Notes: a model not told the origin generated them from the letters alone. 64,000 nucleotides of DNA from CAVUAF01 sp963739375 (GCA_963739375.1 CAVUAF010000018.1:248001-312000), one strand, 5' to 3'; shown: positions 26,905-35,473, numbered from the stretch's first letter. A program made the numbers and translations.

Positions 26905-27600
26905 CTAGTCGTCGGCTGCGCCAGCCGTTAGAGTTTCTTCCTCCTCAAGCATGAACGCCAGCACCTCCTGAGGTGCGCGGGCATTCCACACCGGGGCGAA
27001 CGACTGCCGGTGCAGCGGCGAAGGACCGTGCTGGCGCAGGCTGCGGATGTGGCTGGGCGTGCTGTAGCCCTTGTTCGACGCCAACCCATACATGGGAAAG
27101 ACCGCGTCCCAGGCGGCGACCATGCGGTCGCGCTCGACCTTGGCGACGATGGAGGCGGCGGCGACGGAGGCGGAGAGGGCGTCGCCGTGGATGATCTTGG
27201 TTTGCGGGCCGCCCCAGTCGATCAGCATGGCGTCGAGCAGCAGGTGATCGGGCGCGGGCGCCAGCCGGGCGACCGCTTCCGCCATCGCCAGCCGCGACGC
27301 GTGGTAGATGTTGAGTTGGTCGATGCGGGCAACGTCAACGGCGGCCACGGCCCAGGCAAGGCACCGCTGCTTGATGCGCTCCGCCAGCACCTCGCGACGC
27401 TCCCGCGGCAAGAGCTTGGAATCGCGCAGGCCGCGGATGCGGTCCCGGGGATCGAGGATGACGGCGCCGGCCACCACCGGCCCGAACAGGCACCCACGCC
27501 CCACCTCATCCACGCCCGCCACCAGCTGCGCCCCCGCCGCCCAGGCGAGTTTCTCGAACTTTAGCGTGCACTTCAGCCGCTTCAGCAGGCGCAGTTTCAA
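26905..27600 (-). CDS. rnhB: Ribonuclease HII
   Basis: The core GVDEVGRGCLFGPVVAGAV holds two catalytic acids; KIIHGDALSASVAAASIVAKV and NKGYSTPSH follow. It removes RNA from RNA-DNA hybrids. The open frame continues to 27789, which overlaps the divergent gene start at 27776, so I place the start nearer a TTG at 27600 (KLRLLKRLKCTLKFEKLAW). The exact start is uncertain. It is normally linked to rplS; here one plus-strand gene intervenes. Confidence 0.85.
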   Translation of the reverse strand: MKLRLLKRLKCTLKFEKLAWAAGAQLVAGVDEVGRGCLFGPVVAGAVILDPRDRIRGLRDSKLLPRERREVLAERIKQRCLAWAVAAVDVARIDQLNIYHASRLAMAEAVARLAPAPDHLLLDAMLIDWGGPQTKIIHGDALSASVAAASIVAKVERDRMVAAWDAVFPMYGLASNKGYSTPSHIRSLRQHGPSPLHRQSFAPVWNARAPQEVLAFMLEEEETLTAGAADD

Positions 27601-27775
27601 CGCTGCCGGCGAGAGCTGCGACCCGGCTTCCGGGTTGGGGTTGCGGAGCACTGCGTGATAAACGTCCCGTGAGATTTGCCTCAGTCTGACGGCGGGCAAC
27701 GGCGCCGTCAAGGAGACAATTGGCGGCGGTGCGTGCGGCAGGTAGAATCCGCGAGGACGACGACGAAGGAGGCGC

Positions 27776-28201
27776 ATGAACCGGATCAACTACGGTGCGG
27801 TAGTGGTATCGGCGGTTGTCTATTGGGTGATACAAGCTATTTGGTACACGGTGTTTGCCGACGCGTGGATTGCCGCCATCGGCGTGTCGCCCGAGCAGGT
27901 GGCGGCCGCCAAGGCGCACCCTTCGCCCGTCCCGTACATCACAGCGTTCCTGGCCAACGCTGTGATCGCGTACGTCATCAGTCTGGTTCTGATCCGTACC
28001 GGCGCGGCAACGCCGAAGCGCGGGCTGCTGGTGGCGTTCGTGATGTGGATGGGGTTCGTCGCCACGACGCTGGCGACGCAAAACAGCTTTGCCCTGCGGC
28101 CACCGTCGCTCCTGGCGATTAATGGCGGCTCGACCTTGCTCGGCATGCTGGCGACGGGGTTGATCGTCGGCGCGTGGCGCGCCAAGGCGGCGGCAGCCTA
28201 G
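27776..28201 (+). CDS. DUF1761-like small membrane protein
   Basis: 141 residues with four hydrophobic segments (VVVSAVVYWVIQAIWYTVFA, ITAFLANAVIAYVISLVL, GLLVAFVMWMGFVATTLA, STLLGMLATGLIVGAW). The pattern matches DUF1761 membrane proteins. AAGGAGG precedes the ATG. Function unknown. Confidence 0.65.
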   Translation: MNRINYGAVVVSAVVYWVIQAIWYTVFADAWIAAIGVSPEQVAAAKAHPSPVPYITAFLANAVIAYVISLVLIRTGAATPKRGLLVAFVMWMGFVATTLATQNSFALRPPSLLAINGGSTLLGMLATGLIVGAWRAKAAAA

Positions 28202-28262
28202 AACCTTGGGGCAAGTGATGCCGAGGCGAGACATACGTCCGCGCCTCGGAATCTCAATCACC

Positions 28263-28286
28263 AAATCGCGAAATCAAGAAATCACA
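28263..28286. repeat. AAATCnnn octamer array
   Basis: AAATCGCG, AAATCAAG and AAATCACA in tandem between the DUF1761 gene and rplS. Related by text to the heptamer AAATCAC array at 55283. Confidence 0.55.
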
Positions 28287-28294
28287 AAATGGCA

Positions 28295-28678
28295 CTACGC
28301 TTCCGGCTGCCCGCTTGCGGCCTGGGCGCGGGTATCCACTTCGCGCAGGCGGGCCGCTTTGCCGCGCAGGCCGCGCAGGAAGTACAGCTTGGCGCGGCGC
28401 ACCTTGCCGGAGCGCACCACTTCCACCCGGTCAATCACCTTCGAATTGACGGGGAAGATGCGCTCGACCCCCTGGCCGAAGCTCATCTTGCGCACGGTGA
28501 AACTGGCCTGCGGGCCGCGGGTGCGGGCGATGACCACGCCCTCGAAGGCCTGCAAGCGTTCCTTGTCGCCTTCCTTGATTTTGACGTGGACCCGGATAGT
28601 GTCGCCAGGGCGGAACGCGGGCAGGTCGGTGCGGTGCACTTTCGCCAGCAGTCGTTGAATGATCGGTGATGTAGACAT
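28295..28678 (-). CDS. rplS: 50S ribosomal protein L19
   Basis: 127 residues from ATG 28678 with AAGGGA upstream; an ATG at 28693 would add five residues. Conserved: [73 protein letters not shown]19 lies at the 30S-50S interface. Last gene of rpsP-khpA-rimM-trmD-rplS. Confidence 0.97.
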   Translation of the reverse strand: MSTSPIIQRLLAKVHRTDLPAFRPGDTIRVHVKIKEGDKERLQAFEGVVIARTRGPQASFTVRKMSFGQGVERIFPVNSKVIDRVEVVRSGKVRRAKLYFLRGLRGKAARLREVDTRAQAASGQPEA

Positions 28679-28741
28679 CGTCGTTCCCTTCATCGTGGCG
28701 CAGCGCGCCGAAAATTTCCGAACTCGCGGGCCCCGCCCAAT

Positions 28742-29581
28742 CTACTTCCCGCTGATCAGGCGGGCGATCCAGCTCTTGTCCTCTTCGCTCAGCGCGGCCT
28801 TTTCCAGCAGGTCAGGACGGTTGCGCAGCGTCTTCTCCAGGGCCTTCTGGCGACGCCAGCGCCGGATCTCGTCGTGGTGCCCTCCGACCAGCACTTCGGG
28901 CACCTTCAGGCCGCGGAAATCGGCGGGACGCGTGTAGTGCGGATAATCGAGCAGCCCGCCCGAACCGCACGTGGAATCGGGCGCCGCCCGCTCCCCGCCT
29001 TCTGCCGCCACCGGGGCGTCTTCCGGCCCGGCCGCCGTCTTGCCAGTATAACCGCCGGCGAAGCTCTCCTGCCGCGCCGAGGCCTCGTTCCCCAGGGCTC
29101 CGGGCACCAACCGGGTGACCGCGTCCACGATGAGCGCCGCCCCCAGCTCGCCGCCACTGAGCACGAAGTTGCCGACCGAAATCTCCTGGTCGGCCAGGTA
29201 CTCCGCGACGCGCTCGTCCACGCCTTCGTAGCGGCCGCAAATCAACACCAGGCGTTCCAGCGTGGACAGCTCCTGCGCCATCGCCTGGTCGAACATGCGC
29301 CCTTGCGCCGAGAGCAGCACCACCCGGGTACCGCGGCGCTCGCCGCGCTCCGCGACACCGAGCGACTCGAGGCACGCGAAAATCGGCTCCGGCTTCAGCA
29401 CCATGCCTTCGCCGCCGCCGAACGGCCGGTCATCCACGGTGCGGTGCCGGTCGTGCGTAAACGCGCGCAGGTCGTGGGTTAGAATCGCCACCAGCCCCGC
29501 CTCGTGCGCCCGCCGCACGATTCCGTAATCGAACGGCCCGCGAAAGAAGTCGGGGAAGATGGTGAGAACGTCGAATCTCAT
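28742..29581 (-). CDS. trmD: tRNA (guanine-37-N1)-methyltransferase, with an unusual insertion
   Basis: 279 residues from ATG 29581 (MRFDVLTIFPDFF). The trefoil-knot SAM site is intact: LICGRYEGVDERVAE, EISVGNFVLSGGELGA, VTRLVPGALGN. Between ESF (174) and GLLDYPHYTRP (209), where TrmD normally has two or three residues, there are about 34 extra residues rich in Gly, Ala and Pro (AGGYTGKTAAGPEDAPVAAE...). The rest aligns normally, so the protein may still work. It methylates m1G37 of tRNAs. Confidence 0.95.
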   Translation of the reverse strand: MRFDVLTIFPDFFRGPFDYGIVRRAHEAGLVAILTHDLRAFTHDRHRTVDDRPFGGGEGMVLKPEPIFACLESLGVAERGERRGTRVVLLSAQGRMFDQAMAQELSTLERLVLICGRYEGVDERVAEYLADQEISVGNFVLSGGELGAALIVDAVTRLVPGALGNEASARQESFAGGYTGKTAAGPEDAPVAAEGGERAAPDSTCGSGGLLDYPHYTRPADFRGLKVPEVLVGGHHDEIRRWRRQKALEKTLRNRPDLLEKAALSEEDKSWIARLISGK

Positions 29582-29642
29582 CGGGCGAGCGGGCGACCGG
29601 CCCAGCGGGTGAATGTGTGCAATGGCGCCATGGCCCGACGAC

Positions 29643-30149
29643 TCAATCCTTCCCGCGCTGCCGGCGCTTGTGTTCGCCTCGCCCGACCGGCGCATCCAGC
29701 TCCAGCATGCCTTCGGGCAGCGTCATCTCGATGCGCTGGGCGGCCACATCGAGCCGTTTCAGGTAGCTGGCCGCAAACGGGATCAGAAATTCTCTGCCGC
29801 CACCTTTCACCACCAGGAGCGGCGCCTCGCCGGCGGAAAAATCCACGGCTTCCACGCGCCCGACTTCCTGCGGCTGCTCACCCGCCAGCACGGTGCACCC
29901 GACGAGGTCGCTGACGTAGGCTTCGTTCGCCGCCAGCGTCGCGCGCTGCTCGCGCGGCACCTGGATTTCCGTACCCACCAGCGCTTCCGCGTCGCCGATG
30001 GAATCGACCCCGGCGAACTTCAAAACCAGCCGCCCTTTGTGGGGCCAGAAGTCCTCAATCACCAGCTCCCGCCGCTGCCCATCGGCGCCGAGGGCGCTCA
30101 CCTGCCGGCGCTCCGCGAAGCGCTCGGGGAAGCTGGTGAACAGTTCCAC
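29643..30149 (-). CDS. rimM: Ribosome maturation factor RimM
   Basis: RimM has an N-terminal beta-barrel and a C-terminal PRC-barrel; here the PRC part is clear (VSDLVGCTVLAGEQPQEVGR, GGREFLIPFAASYLKR). The first usable start is GTG 30149 (MELFTSFPERFAERR), but conserved RimM N-terminal text (ITLARVLKPQGRKGEVAVELF) runs upstream in the same frame to about 30200, with no ATG/GTG/TTG there before the khpA stop. A non-canonical start or an upstream indel is likely. RimM binds S19 and helps 30S assembly. Confidence 0.85.
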   Translation of the reverse strand: MELFTSFPERFAERRQVSALGADGQRRELVIEDFWPHKGRLVLKFAGVDSIGDAEALVGTEIQVPREQRATLAANEAYVSDLVGCTVLAGEQPQEVGRVEAVDFSAGEAPLLVVKGGGREFLIPFAASYLKRLDVAAQRIEMTLPEGMLELDAPVGRGEHKRRQRGKD

Positions 30150-30211
30150 CGCAACTTCGCCCTTGCGGCCTTGCGGCTTGAGGACGCGCGCGAGGGTGAT
30201 GAACTCGCCGG

Positions 30212-30466
30212 CTATTCCACGATCTCCAGCGTATAACGCTTGTGATATTTCATGCTGGCCGCACCCAGGATGGTCCGCAGGGAACGCGCGGTGCGCCCCT
30301 GCTTGCCGATCACCTTGCCCAGGTCCGCCTCGGCGACGCGCAACTCCAGCACCGTGCCTTCGTCGGTCTCGACCGCGTCCACGGCCACTTGGTCCGGCGC
30401 GTCGACCAGCACCTTCGCGATCTGCTCCACCAGTGATCGCATGTCCCCACCGTGTTCGCCTGTCAT
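30212..30466 (-). CDS. khpA: KH-domain RNA-binding protein KhpA
   Basis: 84 residues. A single KH domain with the GxxG loop GKQG in [20 protein letters not shown]. It binds RNA and forms a KhpA-KhpB partner pair in other bacteria. It lies between rpsP and rimM in the usual order. The start may be ATG 30466 or 30442. Confidence 0.9.
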   Translation of the reverse strand: MTGEHGGDMRSLVEQIAKVLVDAPDQVAVDAVETDEGTVLELRVAEADLGKVIGKQGRTARSLRTILGAASMKYHKRYTLEIVE

Positions 30467-30490
30467 GGGGCTCCTCGTCGAGATAAGGGC

Positions 30491-30739
30491 TTAAGCCGCC
30501 GGTGCTGCCGGCTTCTGGGAGACCAGCTTCTGCACTCTATCGGAGAGCTGTGCGCCCTTCGACGTCCAATAGTCGATGCGCTCGCGCTTCAACTCCACGC
30601 TGGCCGGGCTGGTGCGCGGGTTGTAGGTGCCCACCACCTCCAGCGCACGGCCGTTGCGGGCGCGCTCCTTGTCGATCACCACCACGCGGTAATAAGGCTG
30701 CTTGCGCGCGCCCACGCGCGCCAAACGAATCATCAACAC
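30491..30739 (-). CDS. rpsP: 30S ribosomal protein S16
   Basis: 82 residues. Matches S16: IRLARVGARKQPYYRVVVID, ALEVVGTYNPRTSP, LKRERIDYWTSKGAQLSDRV. AAGGAA is spaced eight bases from GTG 30739; ATG 30733 is an alternative start. First gene of this operon on the minus strand. Confidence 0.95.
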   Translation of the reverse strand: MLMIRLARVGARKQPYYRVVVIDKERARNGRALEVVGTYNPRTSPASVELKRERIDYWTSKGAQLSDRVQKLVSQKPAAPAA

Positions 30740-30895
30740 GAAACTGGTTCCTTTCTGTCTCGGAATCCCGCCACTGCGGCTGCTGCCGCGGCGGGCCGCG
30801 GCACCCCCGCCAACGAGGCGCCATGATTGGCTCGTCTCACTGCTGGCCGCACCAGCCGCGGACGAATCTAAGATTATCGCGTATGCAGCCGGTCT

Positions 30896-31588
30896 TTAGC
30901 AACTCCGGGCAGCCGCCAGCGCCCGTTGCGGCTCCGGGCGCCGCTTGAAGTCGGCATACGCCTGCGCGAAGGCAACGCGCCCGTCGCGGCCGACAAGGTA
31001 CGTGGCCGGCAGCGGCAACTCGCCGCCGGCGTCGCCATTCAGGTGCGGCAGGTTGATGAAGATGCGCCGGTAGTGCTGCAGCAGGTACTCGGGCACCCGG
31101 TACGCCAGCCCGAAACGCCGCGCCACGTTATTGCCGGCGTCGCTGAGCAGCGGGAAGGTGAGCTGGTGCTGCTGGGCGGTGAAATCGTTGTGCCGCTCGG
31201 TCTGCGGCGAGATGCCAACCAGCGACGCGCCGCTGGCCGCGACTTGCGGCAGCAGCGCCTGCCAGGTTTCCAGTTCGGCGACGCAATACGGGCACCAGCG
31301 CCCGCGGAAGAAGTTCAGCAGCAGCGGCCCGCGCGCCACGAGTTCCCTGGAGTGCACCAAGGCGCCGCGCTGATCGGCCAGCGCAAACTCCGGCGCCGCC
31401 GCGCCGGGCGGCAGGATGCGCTGCTCGATGCCGCTGGCTTCCAGCTCCACCACCGCCCGTTCACCGGGCGCCAGCGCCTCGGCCGGCACCAGTTCGTGCA
31501 CGTTGGCGGTGATCTCCAGCAGCCGCTCGGCCAGCGGACGCGACGCGTCCACCGCCTCCGCCGCGTGCTTGCTCGCTCCCCGCCACAT
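30896..31588 (-). CDS. Peroxiredoxin-like (AhpC/TSA) protein
   Basis: 230 residues from ATG 31588. The thioredoxin-fold active site LLNFFRGRWCPYCVAELETW has the CxxC where 1-Cys/2-Cys peroxiredoxins keep the peroxidatic Cys. SLVGISPQTERHNDF and FPLLSDAGNNVARRFGL follow. An N-terminal helical region of about 75 residues precedes it. It probably reduces peroxides. It is divergent from the corrinoid gene across a palindrome. Confidence 0.8.
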   Translation of the reverse strand: MWRGASKHAAEAVDASRPLAERLLEITANVHELVPAEALAPGERAVVELEASGIEQRILPPGAAAPEFALADQRGALVHSRELVARGPLLLNFFRGRWCPYCVAELETWQALLPQVAASGASLVGISPQTERHNDFTAQQHQLTFPLLSDAGNNVARRFGLAYRVPEYLLQHYRRIFINLPHLNGDAGGELPLPATYLVGRDGRVAFAQAYADFKRRPEPQRALAAARSC

Positions 31589-31628
31589 GCCGCCATCATA
31601 CCGCGCTGTTTGGGTGCACTGCGGGACC

Positions 31629-31642
31629 GTGACCGCGGTCAC
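31629..31642. promoter_or_regulatory. 14-bp perfect palindrome in a divergent promoter region
   Basis: GTGACCGCGGTCAC lies 41 bp upstream of the peroxiredoxin ATG and 70 bp upstream of the corrinoid-protein ATG. Candidate operator shared by the two divergent genes. Confidence 0.4.
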
Positions 31643-31711
31643 AGAGAAGTTCCGCGCCCGGCGGTACAAGAGAAGCGTGGGGTGGCGCTTCAGCCAGCCG
31701 ACCTCAGCGTT

Positions 31712-32371
31712 ATGGTCAACCTCGCGGAACTCGCGGAATGCATCATCGATGGCCGCGCCGACGATGCGCGATGCCTGACCCAGGCCGCGCTCGCCGGCGG
31801 TGTCGCGCCCGGCGACGTTCTCGACCGCGGGCTGCTCGCCGGCATGGACGTCGTCGGCCAGCGCTTCCGCGCCACCCAGATGTTCCTGCCCGACGTGCTC
31901 GCCTCGGCGCGCGCCATGACCGCCGGCATGTCGCTCCTGGAGCCGCGGCTGGCCGCCTGCGGCATCCAGCCGCTGGGGCGCATCGTCATCGGCACCGTGA
32001 AGGGCGACATTCACGATATCGGCAAGAACCTGGTCGGCATCCTGCTGCGCGGCGCCGGTTTCGAGGTGATCGACCTCGGCACCAACGCCACCGCCGCCCG
32101 GTTTCTGACCGCGGTCGCACAGCACCAGCCCGATATTGTGGCCATGTCGGCCATGCTCACCACCACCATGACGCAGATGAAGAGCAACATCGACGCGCTG
32201 TGCCACGCGGGGGCGCTCGCCCGGACCCGGGTGCTGATTGGCGGCGCGCCGGTCACGGCGCAATACGCCGCCGAAATCGGCGCCGACGCGTATGCCAAAG
32301 ACGCCGGCGCCGCCGTGGTGCGGGCGCGCGAACTGCTGCAACAGGCGCGCGCCGCCGGGGCCGGCGCATGA
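31712..32371 (+). CDS. Corrinoid (B12-binding) methyl carrier protein
   Basis: 219 residues. The N-terminal four-helix cap (LAELAECIIDGRADDARCLT) is followed by the cobalamin-binding Rossmann domain with the DxHxxG signature in GTVKGDIHDIGKNLVGILL, then VIDLGTNATAARF and GGAPVTAQYAAEIGADAYAKDA. This is the MtaC/MttC/MtgC carrier type. The next gene overlaps it by four bases (ATGA) and encodes a UroD-like methyltransferase. Confidence 0.87.
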   Translation: MVNLAELAECIIDGRADDARCLTQAALAGGVAPGDVLDRGLLAGMDVVGQRFRATQMFLPDVLASARAMTAGMSLLEPRLAACGIQPLGRIVIGTVKGDIHDIGKNLVGILLRGAGFEVIDLGTNATAARFLTAVAQHQPDIVAMSAMLTTTMTQMKSNIDALCHAGALARTRVLIGGAPVTAQYAAEIGADAYAKDAGAAVVRARELLQQARAAGAGA

Positions 32372-33573
32372 CCGGCCGCGAGCGCATGGCGTGCGCGATG
32401 CGGCTCGCCGAGCCCGACCGCGTTCCCGTCATGTGCCAGCTCGCGCTCGGCCACTACTTCCTGCACACCGGGCTCGACGCCATCGAAATCTGGCACTCCA
32501 GCCAGGTCTTCGCCGAGGCGCTGCTCATGCTGCAGCGCCGCTACGGCTTTGACGGCATCCTCGTCAACCTGCCGGGGCGCGATCCCGCCTGGCGCCGCCA
32601 TGTCCGGCGCATCGAAACCCGGGACGACGAAACGGTCATCACCTGGAACAACGGCTGGACGACCGTCGCCCCGCCGGATGACAACCCGCACGTCTACCGC
32701 GAAAACGGCGAGCGCTTTGTGGCCCGCTTCGGCGACGTCGACCCGGAGCAGCTCTTCTACGTCGAGCCGCACGACCTCGCGGGACTCACCTATCCAACCG
32801 CGTTTCGCTTCGGCGGGCCCGCCGAGCACGGCCCCCGCTTCTTCCCGCCCTGGCACTTCGACACCATCCGGGCCGTCATCGCCCGCACCGGCGGCGAGGT
32901 TTCAGTGCACGGCGAAGTCTTCTCGCCTTTTTCACAGTTTCTGGAGTTGCTCGGTTACACCGAGGGCCTGCTGGCCCTGCGCGACGATCCCGGCAAGGTG
33001 CAGGCCTGCCTGGCGGCGTTGACAGCAGGGACGATTGCCCTCGGCTGCGGACTGGCGGCCGCCGGCGCCGATGCCATCCTGATTTCATCTGCCTTTGCAG
33101 GCGCCGGCTTCATCTCCCCCGGGCACTACCGCGAGTTCGTGCTGCCCTGCGAAAGCGCGGTCATCCGCGGCATCCGCGCGCACCACGACCTGCCGGTCTA
33201 CACCCACACCTGCGGCGCTATCGGCGACCGCCTCGACCTGATGCTCGCCAGCGGCACCAGCGGCATCGACACCCTCGACCCGCCGCCGCTGGGCACCGTG
33301 GAACTGGCCGCGGCGCGCGCCGTGACCCGCGGGCGCGCCTTCCTCAAGGGCAATCTCGACGCCGTGAACACGCTGTTGCAGGGCACCCGCGAGCAGGTGG
33401 CCGCGGCCGCCCGCCAGCGCATCGCCGTCGCCGCTCCCGGTGGTGGTTACATCCTGAGCAGCGCCTGCTCCGTCGCGCCCCACACGCCACCGGAGAACAT
33501 TGCCGTGCTGCGCGAGGTGGCCGAAGAATTCGGGCGCTATCCCATCGCCGCCGCGGCGGCCGCCGGCGGGTAG
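32368..33573 (+). CDS. Uroporphyrinogen-decarboxylase-like corrinoid methyltransferase
   Basis: 401 residues, UroD fold. Signs: TGRERMACAMRLAEPDRVPV, FLKGNLDAVNTLLQGT, VYTHTCGAIGDRLDLM (His and Cys that could bind zinc), YILSSACSVAPHTPPEN near the end. Members such as MtaA or CmuA move methyl groups to or from corrinoid proteins. Paired by overlap with the carrier gene. The methyl donor and third component are not evident nearby. Confidence 0.83.
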   Translation: MTGRERMACAMRLAEPDRVPVMCQLALGHYFLHTGLDAIEIWHSSQVFAEALLMLQRRYGFDGILVNLPGRDPAWRRHVRRIETRDDETVITWNNGWTTVAPPDDNPHVYRENGERFVARFGDVDPEQLFYVEPHDLAGLTYPTAFRFGGPAEHGPRFFPPWHFDTIRAVIARTGGEVSVHGEVFSPFSQFLELLGYTEGLLALRDDPGKVQACLAALTAGTIALGCGLAAAGADAILISSAFAGAGFISPGHYREFVLPCESAVIRGIRAHHDLPVYTHTCGAIGDRLDLMLASGTSGIDTLDPPPLGTVELAAARAVTRGRAFLKGNLDAVNTLLQGTREQVAAAARQRIAVAAPGGGYILSSACSVAPHTPPENIAVLREVAEEFGRYPIAAAAAAGG

Positions 33574-33586
33574 GCCAGCCGCTCGC

Positions 33587-34300
33587 CTAGGTCTCGATGC
33601 CCACGTAGCAGATCCGGCCCACGATGTAGTCCTCGGCATGGGTCTCGGGCTCGATGGACACCACCTCGATGGGGTAGGCCTGGTTGTGCGGGCGCAACAC
33701 CAGGTTGTGCCCGATGCGCTCCACGTACTTTACCGTGCACCGCCCCCCCTTGCGCACCGCGTACATGTTGGCTTCGCTGCGCCGGTACGGCGTGAGCCCG
33801 TTGTAGTGGCGGTCGATGAGTACCGAAGCGCCCGGCAGCAGCCGCGGGTACATGCTCATGCCCTCGCGGGGTTCGATCTTGATCAGCACGAAGCGCGTCC
33901 AGTCGCTGCGCCCGCGCGCGTCGCTGCGCAGCCGCTTGAGGAACCCCTTCTTGAATTTCAGGATGTCCTTCACATGCTGCTTCTGGATGCGCGGCTCGCT
34001 GGCGGCGATGGCGCTTTCCACCAGCAGCACGTTCTCGAACCCGCCTTCGCTGGGGGCCACCAGGCTGGCCCGCTTGTTGACCTCGGCGGGGTCCAGCAGA
34101 TCGAGCACCGAGAGCCGCTGCGCTCCCAGCACCCGGTCCATGGCCTCCAGGCTCAGGCCCCGCTTCTTGTTCAGAAAATTGGAGATATGCGCTTGCCGCA
34201 CGTCGATCTGGTCGGCGACCTTCAGGCCCGTCAGCTTTCCGGCCCCGATACGCTCCAGCAGCTCGCGTCGCAAGTTGTCCTGCAGGGCTTTGAATTTCAT
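33587..34300 (-). CDS. S24/LexA-like phage-type repressor
   Basis: 237 residues. N-terminal helix-turn-helix (LTGLKVADQIDVRQAHISNFLNK). A C-terminal S24 peptidase-like domain has the Ser region EGMSMYPRLLPGASVLI and the Lys region GRCTVKYVERIG, the usual Ser-Lys dyad of self-cleaving repressors. It is divergent from a possible promoter at 34364. It marks the left side of the virion-gene cluster and could be its regulator. Confidence 0.72.
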   Translation of the reverse strand: MKFKALQDNLRRELLERIGAGKLTGLKVADQIDVRQAHISNFLNKKRGLSLEAMDRVLGAQRLSVLDLLDPAEVNKRASLVAPSEGGFENVLLVESAIAASEPRIQKQHVKDILKFKKGFLKRLRSDARGRSDWTRFVLIKIEPREGMSMYPRLLPGASVLIDRHYNGLTPYRRSEANMYAVRKGGRCTVKYVERIGHNLVLRPHNQAYPIEVVSIEPETHAEDYIVGRICYVGIET

Positions 34301-34363
34301 GCCCGGAAAATAGCAAAAAGAAATAGAATCTGCAAGTCGTTTATCGGAAAGACAATAGAGTTC

Positions 34364-34393
34364 TTGACCAGTGCCCCGGCGCGGCGCTATCGT
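34364..34393 (+). promoter_or_regulatory. Candidate rightward promoter next to the repressor gene
   Basis: TTGACC (34364-34369), 18-bp spacer, TATCGT (34388-34393). It lies in an AT-rich gap between the S24 repressor and the small DUF2292-like ORF, where a repressed promoter would be expected. Confidence 0.45.
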
Positions 34394-34504
34394 GGCGCAT
34401 CATTCGGCTCCGGCGATGGAGAGCCGCCGCCAACTTCCGTGCGGGAACCGCGGGTTTTGCGGTTGCTACGGGGCTGCGCGAAGGCTCTCTGCCTCATCGC
34501 CGAG

Positions 34505-34744
34505 ATGTTGACTACGGAGTCCGGAATGCATGAGTTAGGCCAAGAACGGACCGACGGGGAAGAGTTTCTGGAGTTTCGCCGCAAGGTGCAGGAGGCCGAA
34601 GTCCTTTCCGCCTCCATGCTGCGGCTGCTGCAGAACCTGCATTTTACCGGCCGCCTTAGCGTGATCGTACAGAACGGCCAGATCCTCAAGTCCGGGTATG
34701 AAGAAGGCTACTTCAGCCGGCGGCACGATTGCCGGCTGATTTGA
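34505..34744 (+). CDS. Small DUF2292/YezD-like protein
   Basis: 79 residues (ATG 34505; 34526 is an alternative). The C-terminal part SMLRLLQNLHFTGRLSVIVQNGQILK resembles the DUF2292 (YezD) pattern in which a helix precedes a short beta segment. Function unknown. Confidence 0.5.
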   Translation: MLTTESGMHELGQERTDGEEFLEFRRKVQEAEVLSASMLRLLQNLHFTGRLSVIVQNGQILKSGYEEGYFSRRHDCRLI

Positions 34745-34792
34745 GCCCGCCGACAACTAAACAGCCAGCCGCAGGTCATCGTAACTAAAACG

Positions 34793-34840
34793 AGCCCTGC
34801 GTCGGCCGCAGCGCGCTGGCGCCGGCCGATGCAGGGCTTT
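34793..34840. terminator. Long terminator-like hairpin before the sigma-like gene
   Basis: AGCCCTGC / GCAGGGCT and TCGGCC / GGCCGA form a stem of about 14 bp with a single mismatch, followed by a short T-run. It lies just ahead of the next Shine-Dalgarno and could separate two transcripts or attenuate. Confidence 0.5.
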
Positions 34841-34855
34841 CACTTTGGAGGTGCA

Positions 34856-35473
34856 ATGAGACTTCACTACTCCCCCAGCCCCGTCCCCCTCGACTCCACG
34901 GGAGCGCTGGCCTGCCTGCCACTGCCCGTTGGTCCCGCCGGCAGGCCATGCTCGACGACGCTGCTGATCTTTGCCGCGGCGGCGGACCCGCGTGACCGCA
35001 AGCCCCCGCGGTCGGTTCGCTCTCCGCAGGAATGGCAACACCCGGAGCCCGATCCTGGCCTGGCGCCCTACCGTGGCAGCACCGTCGCGCTCTTGCGCCG
35101 CTATGCCCGCATGGCGGTGGAGCAAGGCCGCCTGCCCTCCATCATCGGCCGCGAATTCTTCCGCGCCAAGGTGAGCTCTGCGCGCCTCCATACCTTCGAG
35201 GACGACGTCATCTTCACCTTCGACATCGAGCGCTGCCTGCAACAGCTCGTCGAGTTCGACCGCGCCATGCTCGCCCACATCGTGCTGGAGGAGTACACGC
35301 AGGAGGACGCCGCGGTGCTGCTGGCCGTCACCCGGCGCACCATCTACAACCGCTTTCCGCGGGTCTTGGACGAGTTGTCGCAGATTCTCCTGCGCCGCGG
35401 GTTGCTGCCGCCGCTTCCCGGCGACGAGCGGTTTTCGGCTGTCAAGAGCCAAAAAATGTCATTTTCCGGCTAA
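34856..35473 (+). CDS. Sigma-70-region-4-like (late activator-like) protein
   Basis: 205 residues from ATG 34856 with GGAGG. An extended N-terminus rich in Pro and Arg precedes HTFEDDVIFTFDIERCLQQL, then AHIVLEEYTQEDAAVLLAVTRRTIYNRF, which looks like a sigma region-4 helix-turn-helix. Phages use such proteins as positive regulators of late genes, but a host role is possible. Confidence 0.6.
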   Translation: MRLHYSPSPVPLDSTGALACLPLPVGPAGRPCSTTLLIFAAAADPRDRKPPRSVRSPQEWQHPEPDPGLAPYRGSTVALLRRYARMAVEQGRLPSIIGREFFRAKVSSARLHTFEDDVIFTFDIERCLQQLVEFDRAMLAHIVLEEYTQEDAAVLLAVTRRTIYNRFPRVLDELSQILLRRGLLPPLPGDERFSAVKSQKMSFSG

